Shown piece after piece: positions 1 through 8,957 of a DNA stretch of 55,648 nt (positions are counted from its first letter, which is position 1; each line of letters opens with the position of its first letter). Both the position numbers and the translations under genes were made by a program. A model generated the notes under the pieces. It saw only the letters and a program-made list of their open reading frames with translations. It ran no database searches and was not told where the DNA came from. This DNA comes from Candidatus Colwellia aromaticivorans. Lineage in GTDB: Bacteria; Pseudomonadota; Gammaproteobacteria; Enterobacterales; Alteromonadaceae. The DNA is taken from positions 1 to 55,648 of the forward strand of contig NZ_QOLD01000097.1 in NCBI RefSeq assembly GCF_003333305.1. The letters are read 5' to 3'.

Positions 1-58
1 AAACAGGCGTTCTCGCTTCTTATTACTGATCAAAGTGATGAGAAATAGTAAATTGCAT

Positions 59-127
59 GAGCCGTATACGAGGTCCGTACGTACGGTTCTGTGAGAGGGA
101 TGAGGCATGAGCCTCACCCTACTCGAT
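59..127 (+). mobile_element. Group II intron, 3' end (domains V and VI)
   Basis: Positions 59-89 fold as a domain V hairpin: GAGCCGTA pairs with TACGGTTC (one G-U), with an inner TACG/CGTA stem and a two-base CG bulge on the 3' side. Positions 93-120 form a domain VI-like hairpin, with GAGGG and TGAGGC pairing with GCCTCA and CCCT. The run then ends in CTACTCGAT, as class C bacterial intron 3' ends do. The catalytic core and any reverse-transcriptase gene would lie left of the window, so only the last ~130 bases are visible and completeness cannot be judged. Confidence 0.82.
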
Positions 128-130
128 ATG

Positions 131-265
131 TTCAGGATGAACGGTATGTCGCGGTGCCATGGATGGCAAAGAGCGTGTATGTTTAGGAAGTACTGTATTA
201 AGCAAATGCAGGGAGTAACTTTGCTGTTATCTTCCGGACGAACGGTATGTCGCGGTGACAGGGAT
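131..265. repeat. Pair of 34-bp direct repeats beside the intron
   Basis: Positions 131-164 and 232-265 share the block GAACGGTATGTCGCGGTG and most flanking bases, 101 bp apart. The first copy starts four bases after the intron end and includes the small palindrome GCCATGGATGGC. No gene is seen between them or before 297. They may be remnants of a repeated intergenic element in which the intron sits. Confidence 0.6.
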
Positions 266-296
266 GTGAATTGACTGGGTTGAATACTATTAGCGA

Positions 297-1079
297 TTAA
301 CGGTTTGTTTTTACTTGGGGCAGACATTGTTTACGTTCGGCGTCAGTTAGTTTTTCTCTTTCAACGCGGTACTGTTTAGCGAGCGCTATAGCCTTTTCCT
401 TGCCAAAGTATTGAAAAGAAAAGCCCGGATAAAGAGATACCGTACCTATAGTAGAGATATTTTTTACCTCATCATGTAAGTTGAGAGTTAACTGTGCTGA
501 TAAATAATCGAGTTCTGAGGCAATGACAATATCCTGCCTGTCAGCTAACAATCCTTTAAAGGCGGCGAGTGAACTGGTATAAAAATAATAATTACCAGTT
601 TCTTTTGTGTTGTAGTCACTGATGTTATGGGTATGTAAGCTCCTTACCACACCAATACGATAACGATTTATCCAGTCCGTTGTATTCATAATTATTTGGC
701 TATTTTGAGTGCTATAAAATGATATCGGGGTAGTTACAAAGGGAGTTGATGTTAAGGCAATATCTTGTGGTAGTTTTACTGCTCCTGAATTGACCCTAAA
801 ATTAATCCTGGAAATCAAAACAATAGCCATATTGCCTTTTTGGGTTTCAGTAATGGTTCTTATTAATGGCACCTTTACTCGTTCAAGTTGATAACCCATG
901 TTATCAATGGCTTTTTCAAACAAGCAATAGGCCTGATGGTCGACGTTGATTGAAATGGCATCAGGTACGGCAAAACTCAATATTTTATCTGCTGCAAAAG
1001 TAAATTGAGCAAGCATAGTTTGAGTAAACATCATTAAAGTATAAACGAGTATCAAACAGAGTTTTTTGCGTTTCAACAT
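297..1079 (-). CDS. Periplasmic solute-binding-like protein
   Basis: This 260-aa protein has a signal peptide (KRKK, then a hydrophobic stretch, cleavage near residue 29 after FAA). The body, with a substrate-envelope-like N-lobe and a later GVVRSLHTH segment, resembles the family 3 extracellular solute-binding fold (PF00497) often found as orphans in marine Alteromonadales. There is no transporter gene next to it, so it is probably an orphan sensor or binding protein and not part of an ABC importer. The ligand is unknown. It is transcribed towards the intron end; no clear terminator follows. Fold assignment is by general resemblance only. Confidence 0.6.
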   Translation of the reverse strand: MLKRKKLCLILVYTLMMFTQTMLAQFTFAADKILSFAVPDAISINVDHQAYCLFEKAIDNMGYQLERVKVPLIRTITETQKGNMAIVLISRINFRVNSGAVKLPQDIALTSTPFVTTPISFYSTQNSQIIMNTTDWINRYRIGVVRSLHTHNISDYNTKETGNYYFYTSSLAAFKGLLADRQDIVIASELDYLSAQLTLNLHDEVKNISTIGTVSLYPGFSFQYFGKEKAIALAKQYRVEREKLTDAERKQCLPQVKTNR

Positions 1080-1162
1080 ATGTCATACCAAAAGATTAAA
1101 CCAAAAAAATTAAGCTTCCTCTCTAGTATAGAAAGGAAGATTAATTAAGGTAAGTTTATATG

Positions 1163-1482
1163 TATTATACCAAGTACATTAATTAATTGACCACTTAGCG
1201 AGAATTAAAAGACTTAGAGGCAAGGCATTGATTGAAGAGAATGGTTATTCAGGAGAATATGCTCCTGCATTCTCTAAGAAGCTACATCCGTGTAGCGTCC
1301 TTGTCGAAATTAATAACGACGCATGTAAGCCTTTTAAACTCGCCCTTTGGGAGTTTATTAGCGAACCAATAACGGCTCAAAATTAAAGAAATATAGAATA
1401 ACTATGTTTAAGTAATTTTGCTTGTTCTAAGCTCGCTAATACAACTCTAAGTTGATCAATTTATTAGTGTAATTGGTATTAG
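1163..1482. mobile_element. MITE-like element with ~28-bp imperfect terminal inverted repeats
   Basis: The 431-bp gap between 1079 and 1511 holds a 320-bp element. Its left end (1163-1192, TATTATACCAAGTACATTAA onward) matches the reverse complement of its right end (1454-1482) with about five mismatches. It has no open frame of note. Positions 1242-1299 closely match, in the opposite orientation, 44466-44524 inside the other short element of this window, although the terminal repeats of the two differ. It is probably a non-autonomous element mobilised by an IS elsewhere. Confidence 0.65.
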
Positions 1483-1510
1483 TTTCTGTTTAATCTGAAT
1501 TAGAAAATAA

Positions 1511-4500
1511 TCACTGAATAAAGTACCGTTCAACTAATGAGTTTGTTTCATTGCTAACAATAACTTGGCTAGTGTTATCAACTTTATCTTGGTTGGTTAA
1601 CGTACGATTACTGGCATTAACGACGGTTATTTTGCCATTGGTTATCGGCTCAATATTGTTTAGAATATCAGCTACCGTATTCAATTTATCTTTGCTAATT
1701 GTTTTATTTTTATAGTTAATTTTAATTGATTTAGATTTAAGTAAACCGCCGATAATTGATATTTCTTCAGCGCCATATATCGGGTACTTGCCAACTACAG
1801 GTGCGTCAGCAAAGGTTTTGGTATTATGTAGGCGTACTCTGACAAATCGTGCCTCACGGTGTAATTTATCAGTGGTCGTGCCAATCACGCTATTGTTAGT
1901 TTTATCTACTGCAACTTGATAAGTCTCGGAAAAGTTATCAAAGGTTTGTTCAAAGTCCTTTGCAGTTTCAATACTGTAAGACATAGCGCCAGGCTTTATC
2001 ATCTCAATATGTTGCGGCCAGATAATTTCAATGTGATCAATATAATACTCGGCGGCTAAATCAACTTTCCACCAATGTGGCCCGTTGCCCATGGCATTCC
2101 AAATATTAACGTCTTCCATATCATCAATCATGCCGGTGATAATGCCATCATTGGCTTTTGCCGCACTCATGATCGGAATATCGATTGGGCCAATTGATAA
2201 CTTCGCCGCAATTTCTGCGCTGGCGGTGGTTTGTTTGAGTACCGAAATCGCGTCGGAGATAAACTCATAGTCTTGACTGGTTACGCCATCTTGTGCGGTA
2301 ACTTTGATAATATTGCCATTGCCTAGAGGCAATGCTTGTTGGCCATTAATTAACGAAACCTTGCTGTCTTGAGGAAAGGTCACTATTTGCTCAAGCTCAT
2401 TAAAGGTTGTGCCATCTGGCAGGTTATAGATCTTACCTTGAGTACTGTCTATGCCTAATAATGACGAAGTGATCTCGGTATTACGGCTGTTGATACGCTC
2501 TAATTCAATGCTGTCGACAACTTTGCCATCCATTGTTGCCACTTCAATGCTGTTTTTGCCCAACGTTAGCGAAACATTTTGCCAAATAATTTTTTTGCTG
2601 CCTTGGAGTTTTTGTTTACCAACACTTCTGCCATTAACGATTAATTCAAGTTCATCTTGGTTGCTATAAACTTTAACGTCAATTTGAGCTTGAGAGCGAA
2701 TGTTAAAACGACGGCCAGTAATATAGCTAACCGCTTCTTTTGACCAGTTAGCCTTATACCAATAAAAAGCATCTTTTTTTATTTTTCTATCAAAGGTTAC
2801 CAAGCCTTTATCATTTCTCCCAGGCGTATCACCTTCATCTCTATTGTCTACGGCAAAATCTGCTAATACCCATAAAAACTTACCCCAAACATACGGGCGT
2901 TGACTTAAATCTTGCCAATAGTTTTCATGAAAGATGGCTTGATATTCTTCACTGTGATCTTGCATTACCGGTTTGTCGGTATGAATTTTAGTGCTGGCAC
3001 CGGCGCCAAATTCACTTAATGCGATAGGTAAGTCGGGATAATTTTCCCGAGATTCATCCATAAAGTGAGTAAAGTCATTGAAATTGCCATAATACCAACC
3101 GTAATAGCGATTAAAGGAGGTAATGTCTGTGGTGGTTGCTAGTGGGTCTTGCAATGCTTTTTCGCCAGAAGCGGCAACGGCTGCGGTGGTTAATCTGCTT
3201 GGATCTTCTTTTTTAACTAACCCATTTAATTCTTTTACCAAGGGGCGAGGATCTGGCCCAGGTTTTAAGGTGAGCTCATTAAACAGCCCCCAAAACATAA
3301 TAGCGCTATGATTATAATTTTGTCTGACTAACTCTAATGCTTGTTGTTTTACATTGTCAGTAAATGCTTGGTTAGTATTGATGCGATTAATTAACGGCAC
3401 TTCAGCCCAGATCACTAAACCTGTTTCATCGGCGCGTTGATATACATAGTCATCTCTTTGTTGATGCCCTAAACGTACACCAGTAGCGCCTAATTCTAGA
3501 ATAAGCTGAATATCACGTTCATGGTCCTCTTCATTTATCGCCGTGCCTTTTTTAGGAAAATCAGCCATGCGGTTAATGCCATACAAGGGATAATCTTTGC
3601 CATTAAGGATAAAACCTCGATCTTTATCGACACGAAAATAGCGTAAACCCAGATCATGGTTAATTTGATCAACCACTTGACCATCGATAGTGACAATAAG
3701 CTCAGCGCGGTATAAATAAGGATCATCTAAACCATGCCACAGGTGAGGATTATCAAGGGTAAGTGTCGCGGTATAAGCCAGTGATTGTTGAGCTTTCAGG
3801 GTGAGGTTTTGCTCATTTTTAGCGACAATGTTGTTATTAACATCACGTAATTGGCTTGTTACCGTTATTGTCGCTGCTTGGCTCTCTTCATTAACTACGT
3901 TTGTTTTAACGTCAAGTTTTGCTAGCTGTTGAGAGATACTCGCTTGTTGCCAAAAGACGCCAGAAGAAGCGTAATTCAAATTATCGATATGCACCTTTGC
4001 ACTAGCAATTAAGCGAACTTTTCGATACAAGCCGCCAAAAAAGGTAAAGTCAGCAGATAGCGGGGCAACTTCATTATCAATTTCATTGTTAACGGTAACG
4101 ACTATGATGTTTTCTTGCTCAAGTTTTACCTGCTTGGTGATATCAAAACGAAAGGCGGCATAGTTACCTTTATGCGCGCCGACTTCGGTACCATTAATAT
4201 AAACTTTCGCCGCGGTAGTCGCGCCATCAAAGTGGATATAGACCTTTTTATCGACAAATTTTTCATCCAAGGTAAATGTGTGTTTGTAGGTGCCGGTACC
4301 ACGATAGTAATCACCGCCACCATCTTGGCCATCTTTAGCATTCCAAGTATGAGGTAAGTGGACATTTTTCCATTTGTTAGTGGCTAAACTATGCGCTAAC
4401 GCTGGCGTTGATTTGATAAATTGCCAGTTATTATTAAGTGGCTGGATGATGCGAGCATGGTCAATGAAAGCCGCTTCAGCTGGTCGTTTGTTGTCGCTAT

Positions 4501-4567
4501 TGCTAAAGAAAAAATACAGAGCAATAGCAATAATAGTTAAGGTTATAACGATAAGAATTTTACGCAT
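1511..4567 (-). CDS. Glycoside hydrolase family 2 (beta-galactosidase-like) with C-terminal discoidin-like domain
   Basis: A 1018-aa enzyme that would hydrolyse beta-galactosides or related glycosides outside the cytoplasm. A single hydrophobic N-terminal segment (residues 4-21, no lipobox) suggests a membrane-anchored or secreted protein. The GH2 sugar-binding domain (about 45-190), the immunoglobulin-like domain (200-310) and the TIM barrel (315-620) follow in order. The acid/base is the Glu of WGLFNE (E431) and the nucleophile is the Glu of ALSEFGAG (E519); both are intact. Beyond the barrel are a Big-like region and an F5/8 type C-like domain (about 790-930, with WWKVDL and ARFVRVRL) likely to bind carbohydrate. 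It lies just downstream of the symporter on the same strand, separated by a terminator. Exact substrate (galactoside, xyloside, glucuronide) cannot be fixed from sequence. Confidence 0.85.
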   Translation of the reverse strand: MRKILIVITLTIIAIALYFFFSNSDNKRPAEAAFIDHARIIQPLNNNWQFIKSTPALAHSLATNKWKNVHLPHTWNAKDGQDGGGDYYRGTGTYKHTFTLDEKFVDKKVYIHFDGATTAAKVYINGTEVGAHKGNYAAFRFDITKQVKLEQENIIVVTVNNEIDNEVAPLSADFTFFGGLYRKVRLIASAKVHIDNLNYASSGVFWQQASISQQLAKLDVKTNVVNEESQAATITVTSQLRDVNNNIVAKNEQNLTLKAQQSLAYTATLTLDNPHLWHGLDDPYLYRAELIVTIDGQVVDQINHDLGLRYFRVDKDRGFILNGKDYPLYGINRMADFPKKGTAINEEDHERDIQLILELGATGVRLGHQQRDDYVYQRADETGLVIWAEVPLINRINTNQAFTDNVKQQALELVRQNYNHSAIMFWGLFNELTLKPGPDPRPLVKELNGLVKKEDPSRLTTAAVAASGEKALQDPLATTTDITSFNRYYGWYYGNFNDFTHFMDESRENYPDLPIALSEFGAGASTKIHTDKPVMQDHSEEYQAIFHENYWQDLSQRPYVWGKFLWVLADFAVDNRDEGDTPGRNDKGLVTFDRKIKKDAFYWYKANWSKEAVSYITGRRFNIRSQAQIDVKVYSNQDELELIVNGRSVGKQKLQGSKKIIWQNVSLTLGKNSIEVATMDGKVVDSIELERINSRNTEITSSLLGIDSTQGKIYNLPDGTTFNELEQIVTFPQDSKVSLINGQQALPLGNGNIIKVTAQDGVTSQDYEFISDAISVLKQTTASAEIAAKLSIGPIDIPIMSAAKANDGIITGMIDDMEDVNIWNAMGNGPHWWKVDLAAEYYIDHIEIIWPQHIEMIKPGAMSYSIETAKDFEQTFDNFSETYQVAVDKTNNSVIGTTTDKLHREARFVRVRLHNTKTFADAPVVGKYPIYGAEEISIIGGLLKSKSIKINYKNKTISKDKLNTVADILNNIEPITNGKITVVNASNRTLTNQDKVDNTSQVIVSNETNSLVERYFIQ

Positions 4568-4637
4568 GTTACTGCCTAATGACTGAAATAATACCTCATG
4601 TTTTCATAGTAAGCTTAACGTGAGCTGAAATGGCAAT

Positions 4638-4659
4638 AAAAAAAGGACCGAAGTCCTTT
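4638..4659 (-). terminator. Rho-independent terminator after the sugar symporter
   Basis: On the minus strand AAAGGAC pairs with GTCCTTT around a TTCG tetraloop, and the strand then runs into seven T. It ends transcription of the symporter gene, so the hydrolase gene beyond probably has its own promoter or depends on read-through. Confidence 0.85.
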
Positions 4660-4697
4660 CTTATATACTTACTTATAATAAGCAAAGCAATTATTGA

Positions 4698-6170
4698 TTA
4701 ACTCACCGTTGGTTTAGCGAAGTCAGCTTCTGCTTGCGTATCTGTTTGCCACAAGTTTTCCATTTCTTCTAACGACTTGCCTTTGGTCTCTGGAACAAAT
4801 TTCCACACAAAGAATGCCGCTAATAAACTCATGCCACCGTAAATCCAATAAGCAAAACCGTGATTGAATTGTTCAATCAAGTAGCTATTGTTATTCATCA
4901 TAGGGAAGCTCCATGAGACTAGGTAGTTGGTAACCCACTGCGCCGCTACCGCTAGCGATAGGGCGATACTACGAATTTTATTCGGGAAGATTTCTGATAA
5001 CAGTACCCAACAAACCGGTCCCCAAGATAATGAAAAACAAGCGACGTAAGCTAACATGGCAATCAATACCATAATGCCTTTAGCTTCATTATAAAAACTA
5101 AAGCCTAGCGTTATCATGGCGATAGACATACCCAAAGCGCCAAAAATCATCAAAGGTTTTCTGCCATAACGGTCAACGGTAAAAATGGCCACTAAAGTAA
5201 ATACCACATTGGTAGCGCCAACGATAATGGTTTGCAGCATGGCGGCACTGGTGCCTGAGCCCATATCTTTAAATATTTCTGGGGCATAATAGAGTACCGC
5301 ATTAATACCAATCACTTGTTGAAACACCGACAACAATACCCCAATAACTACCACTAACAGTCCATAAGAAAATAACTTGCTTGAGGCGTGATGGCTTAAT
5401 GACTGCTTAATCTCTTTAAATTCTATTTCGGCCGCTTCATTGCCGTGCAATTTAGCTAAGGTGTCTTTGGCTAGCGCATCATGACCTTTTAATGCATGCC
5501 AGCGAGGGCTTTCTGGCACAGTAAACAATAGACCAAAAAATATTGCTGCAGGGATCATTTCTGAAGCAAACATATAACGCCAGCCTAAGGTTTGGATCCA
5601 GCTATCATCACCTTGTAAGGAAATTAGGTAGTTAACAAAGTAAACGACAATAATACCGGTAACAATGGCCATTTGGTTGTAGGAAACTAAGCGACCACGG
5701 ATTTTTGCTGGTGCAATTTCGGCAATATAAAGGGGCGATAACATGGAAGCCATACCGACACCGACACCGCCTAAAATGCGGTAAAAGATAAATTGCGGTA
5801 GTGCTTGGTTGGCATCTGTCCCAGCAATGTTATAAAAACCTATTTCAGGAAATGCTGAACCTAAGGCTGAGACGAAAAACAATGCCGCACTGACGATGAG
5901 CATTTTCTTTCGGCCAAAACGTTGACTTAACAGGCCGGCGATTGCGCCACCAATGATACAACCAATTAAAGCGCTAGAGACGAGCGTTCCTAATAACGAG
6001 TTAGCTTCATATTCAGCTAAACCAAGCGGTGTTATGAAGTAAGCATCAAGTGAGCTTACGGTTCCGGATATTACTGCGGTATCCCAACCAAAAAGCATGC
6101 CCCCTAAAGCGGCCACTAAAGTTAGCAGCGTAATGTAATTTGAACATTTATTCTCTTCTTGCATAGTCAT
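4698..6170 (-). CDS. MFS sugar/H+ symporter (sugar porter family)
   Basis: A roughly 490-aa, 12-helix inner-membrane transporter of the XylE/GalP/AraE type importing a hexose or pentose with protons. Family signatures are all visible: GWDTAVISG in helix 1, GRKK after helix 2, PESPRW before the central loop, a QQVIGINAVLYY motif in helix 7, DRYGRKPLM in loop 8-9 and PETKGKSLEEME at the C-terminus. The frame stays open upstream to a TTG at 6206, but the ATG at 6170 (or 6164) leaves a normal short N-terminus, so I start at 6170. It is divergent from the AraC-type regulator; a perfect palindrome lies between them. Confidence 0.88.
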   Translation of the reverse strand: MTMQEENKCSNYITLLTLVAALGGMLFGWDTAVISGTVSSLDAYFITPLGLAEYEANSLLGTLVSSALIGCIIGGAIAGLLSQRFGRKKMLIVSAALFFVSALGSAFPEIGFYNIAGTDANQALPQFIFYRILGGVGVGMASMLSPLYIAEIAPAKIRGRLVSYNQMAIVTGIIVVYFVNYLISLQGDDSWIQTLGWRYMFASEMIPAAIFFGLLFTVPESPRWHALKGHDALAKDTLAKLHGNEAAEIEFKEIKQSLSHHASSKLFSYGLLVVVIGVLLSVFQQVIGINAVLYYAPEIFKDMGSGTSAAMLQTIIVGATNVVFTLVAIFTVDRYGRKPLMIFGALGMSIAMITLGFSFYNEAKGIMVLIAMLAYVACFSLSWGPVCWVLLSEIFPNKIRSIALSLAVAAQWVTNYLVSWSFPMMNNNSYLIEQFNHGFAYWIYGGMSLLAAFFVWKFVPETKGKSLEEMENLWQTDTQAEADFAKPTVS

Positions 6171-6224
6171 GGTTAAAGGCTCGATAAAATATTTTTGTGC
6201 TACCAAGATACCCTTACAAAGCTT

Positions 6225-6258
6225 AAATAAGCCTGAATATTGATATTCAGGCTTATTT
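6225..6258. promoter_or_regulatory. Perfect 16-bp inverted repeat between divergent symporter and regulator genes
   Basis: AAATAAGCCTGAATAT, two bases TG, then its exact reverse complement. It lies 54 bp from the chosen symporter start and 78 bp from the AraC-type gene, where no gene ends, so a terminator role makes little sense. It is more likely an operator or a transcript hairpin controlling both promoters. AraC-type proteins usually bind direct half-sites, so another regulator could be involved. Confidence 0.6.
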
Positions 6259-6336
6259 CAGTTTTGCGGCTTACACTGATTTACAAGGTTGAATATTGAG
6301 CTGCGGAAGCAATTTATCACTTATTAGGAGTTAGTT

Positions 6337-7233
6337 ATGGAACCGACATTTGAAAATGTACAGACCAATGAAGGTAGCTCATTTTGTTGTTTTCGGGTGA
6401 AATGCCATGACTTAAATGAAGATCATAATTGGCACTTTCATCCTGAATATGAACTCATCTGGAATATTAGTGGCGAAGGTACCCGCTTTGTTGGTGATAG
6501 TGTTGATAATTATCTGCCGGGAGATATGATCTTAATAGGTCCCAATGTGCCACATTGCTGGCAAAATGGCCTTTCAAATCTGCCCCAAGATGCTGAGTTG
6601 ATGGTGATACAGTTTAAAGCCAGTTGTTTTGGCGAAGGTTTTTTACAATTACCTGAAGCCGGCTTGATCAACCGTTTGTTAATTAACGCCAGTAAAGGGC
6701 TCTCCATCACGGGTGAAACCGCTGACAGCATAGCCAAAAAAATGCGTTTTTTATATCAACAGCAAAATATGGATAGATTATTATCCTTGATTAAAATCCT
6801 TGATCAGATAGCTAAATCTGATGAGCTGAACGTACTGACCACCCCTGATTATGACTTACACGCCGACATTAATAATACTAACTTAAGACGTATAGAAAAC
6901 ATTTACAGTTACGTGAGAAAAAACTTGGCTGAAGATATTAATCAAACTGAAATTGCCAGCAAAGTAGGGCTCACCACGCAAGGCTTTAGTCGTTTTTTTA
7001 AAAAGTATACCGGCCTTACTTTTGTCAAATTTGTTAATACCTTAAGGGTTAATGAAGCGTGTCGTTTGTTAGTAAGAGAAAACTTTGATGTCACTCAAAT
7101 TGCTTACATGTGCGGTTATCAAAACATCTCGAATTTTAATCGCCGTTTTCATGAGTTAAAAGGTATGACGCCAAGTGACTTTAGAAATGGCTATCGACAA
7201 GATTTGAAGTACTTACAGCTAGAAGCTTGCTAG
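6337..7233 (+). CDS. AraC-family transcriptional regulator with cupin sensor domain
   Basis: A 298-aa regulator. The N-terminal cupin (about residues 20-100; HNWHFHPEYEL and GDMILIGPNVPHCW) is the likely sugar-sensing part. The C-terminal AraC DNA-binding domain (about 185-290) shows both helix-turn-helix units: LAEDINQTEIASKVGLTTQGFSR in the first and FDVTQIAYMCGYQNISNFNRRF in the second, ending with the usual GMTPSDFR. The start is fixed by a strong TAGGAG site eight bases before the ATG. Position between the symporter and glucokinase suggests it controls both and the hydrolase. Confidence 0.9.
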   Translation: MEPTFENVQTNEGSSFCCFRVKCHDLNEDHNWHFHPEYELIWNISGEGTRFVGDSVDNYLPGDMILIGPNVPHCWQNGLSNLPQDAELMVIQFKASCFGEGFLQLPEAGLINRLLINASKGLSITGETADSIAKKMRFLYQQQNMDRLLSLIKILDQIAKSDELNVLTTPDYDLHADINNTNLRRIENIYSYVRKNLAEDINQTEIASKVGLTTQGFSRFFKKYTGLTFVKFVNTLRVNEACRLLVRENFDVTQIAYMCGYQNISNFNRRFHELKGMTPSDFRNGYRQDLKYLQLEAC

Positions 7234-7321
7234 GCTTGCCTGGCAAAGCAACGTCGGTTAAAGCCATAGTGAGTGCCTTACCTTGAATAGCTACCTTGAA
7301 GAAATACCCTTAAGAGAAAAT

Positions 7322-8305
7322 ATGAACAAAATAATTAATTTAGTGGCTGATATTGGTGGAACAAATATCAGGTTAGCACTTAGTGATAAAAAGAATAACC
7401 TAACAAACATTGAAACTTATCAATGTACCAAGTTTAAAAACTTATTTGAGGTTATAAGTCAGTATTTAACAGAACATAAAATACAGAATAGAAGTATCAA
7501 TGCTTGCTTGGCTATAGCCTGTCCAATAGATAACGACCTAATATCAATGACTAATCTACCATGGAAGTTCTCGCAAAAAGACTTAAAGCAACAGTTAAAC
7601 CTCAATAGTTTGACTTTAATAAATGATTTCACTGCTATTGCCATGGCAATTCCTTTTCTAAGTAATGATCAAAAGGTGCAAATTGGCAGCGGTGAGTCCA
7701 CGCCTAGCAAAGCCATTTCGGTTTGTGGCCCAGGTACGGGTTTAGGTGTGGCGACATTGATCCCTGTTGATAACAAGTGGCATTGTTTGGGTGGTGAAGG
7801 CGGGCATATGGATTTTGCCCCCGTTGATACTCTCGAAATAAAAATACTGCACTATTTACAAGGAGTAAAAAATAGAGTGTCTTATGAGCAATTACTTTCA
7901 GGTTATGGTTTAGAGCAAATTTATCAGGCATTAATTGTACTCGATAGTTACCCAACTAAACGTAATGCAGCAGTGGATAAACTGACTGCCGCACAAATTA
8001 GCGCTCGGGCAGTTGCTAACTCTTGTTCCACTTGTTATCAGGCACTGTCACTGTTTTGCCGTGTGCTTGGTTCATTCGCTGGAAATTTAGCATTAATGGC
8101 GAATAGTTTGGGAGGTGTTTATATTGCCGGTGGTATTGTGCCAAAGTTTATTGAGTTTATTCAGCAAAGTGACTTTAGGTCGCGTTTTGAAGCTAAGGGA
8201 CGTTTGACACCATTAACTCAACAATCACCTACTTATGTTATAACTGAGAAGCAACCAGGCTTATTGGGAGCCTCTGCTTATTTAAATCAATTTAATTGCT
8301 GTTAA
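7322..8305 (+). CDS. glk: Glucokinase
   Basis: A 327-aa cytosolic ATP-dependent glucokinase (PF02685 type), phosphorylating glucose at C6. Diagnostic segments: ADIGGTNIRLAL (phosphate 1) at the N-terminus, LINDFTAIAMAIP (catalytic Asp), GPGTGLGVATLI, GGEGGHMDFAP, LLSGYGLEQIYQAL and GGVYIAGGIVPKF. The frame opens earlier at 7283, but the ATG at 7322 is preceded by AAGAGA and begins directly at the conserved core, so it is preferred. It lies 88 bp after the regulator on the same strand and would receive the hexose released by the hydrolase and imported by the symporter. Confidence 0.93.
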   Translation: MNKIINLVADIGGTNIRLALSDKKNNLTNIETYQCTKFKNLFEVISQYLTEHKIQNRSINACLAIACPIDNDLISMTNLPWKFSQKDLKQQLNLNSLTLINDFTAIAMAIPFLSNDQKVQIGSGESTPSKAISVCGPGTGLGVATLIPVDNKWHCLGGEGGHMDFAPVDTLEIKILHYLQGVKNRVSYEQLLSGYGLEQIYQALIVLDSYPTKRNAAVDKLTAAQISARAVANSCSTCYQALSLFCRVLGSFAGNLALMANSLGGVYIAGGIVPKFIEFIQQSDFRSRFEAKGRLTPLTQQSPTYVITEKQPGLLGASAYLNQFNCC

Positions 8306-8761
8306 TTCTGTAATATTCCATTCATTAAATGCTTGGTAGTTATGCAAAACTGCTGAGCTTGACCTTTCAATAGTAAATAGTATTCATAGAGTGTATAAAA
8401 CTTCTTACTTTAAATTCTAAGATACTGTATTTTCGGATCTATTTTGACAGCTTCTTCATTACCTTCCCTAAAGACTTAATATATTAAGTGTTGAACCTTT
8501 TCGGTCTGCTGTTAGTAGATTCCACTCTAATCACTCTGCTATTTTTTTTAATCACAAATGTCTAAGTAAATTAAAATGCACTTGTTTAGTTGGTTTTTAT
8601 TTAAAAACATCCTAGCTTTAATGTCGCGATTAAAAAAAATGTTTTGAAGTTTAATGAAAAGTCATGATAAACAAATGATTGTACTTTTATTGTCGTTTGT
8701 CTTTTTGTTTCTTTAAACTTACTATCTGTAGTTTTAAATTAAATGAATAGAAGGTAAATAA
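8306..8761. other. AT-rich intergenic stretch, nothing coding
   Basis: This 456-bp stretch has no credible frame and no obvious terminator after glucokinase. It is rich in A and T tracts (for example around 8540-8640) that could hold the promoter of the broken gene that follows. Confidence 0.5.
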
Positions 8762-8957
8762 ATGGACGTTGTTTCCAAAACACTTACCCCTTTATACGTA
8801 GATTTAGATGGTACATTTACTAGATCAGATTTGCTTTATGAAAGCTTGGTAATTGCTTTAAAATCTAACCCTTTTATTGTTTTTATGTGCTTTCTTTGGT
8901 TGGTCCGAGGAAAAGCTTATTTAAAATATAAGCTGTCTCAAAGAGCAAACGTTAACA
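8762..8957 (+). pseudogene. HAD-UbiA fusion enzyme, N-terminal stub
   Basis: The first ~65 codons carry the HAD nucleophile motif LYVDLDGTFTRSDLLYES followed by the helical segment FLWLVRGKAYLKYKL, typical of the HAD phosphatase-UbiA prenyltransferase fusions that normally run to about 480 aa. The match stops at about 8957, where the sequence turns into an antisense transposase fragment. The remaining frame to 9019 is unrelated. Only a dead 5' fragment is left. Confidence 0.75.

Noticed and set aside
6207..6336. Palindrome read as a rho-independent terminator
   Set aside because: No gene ends here on either strand and neither arm is followed by a T tract.
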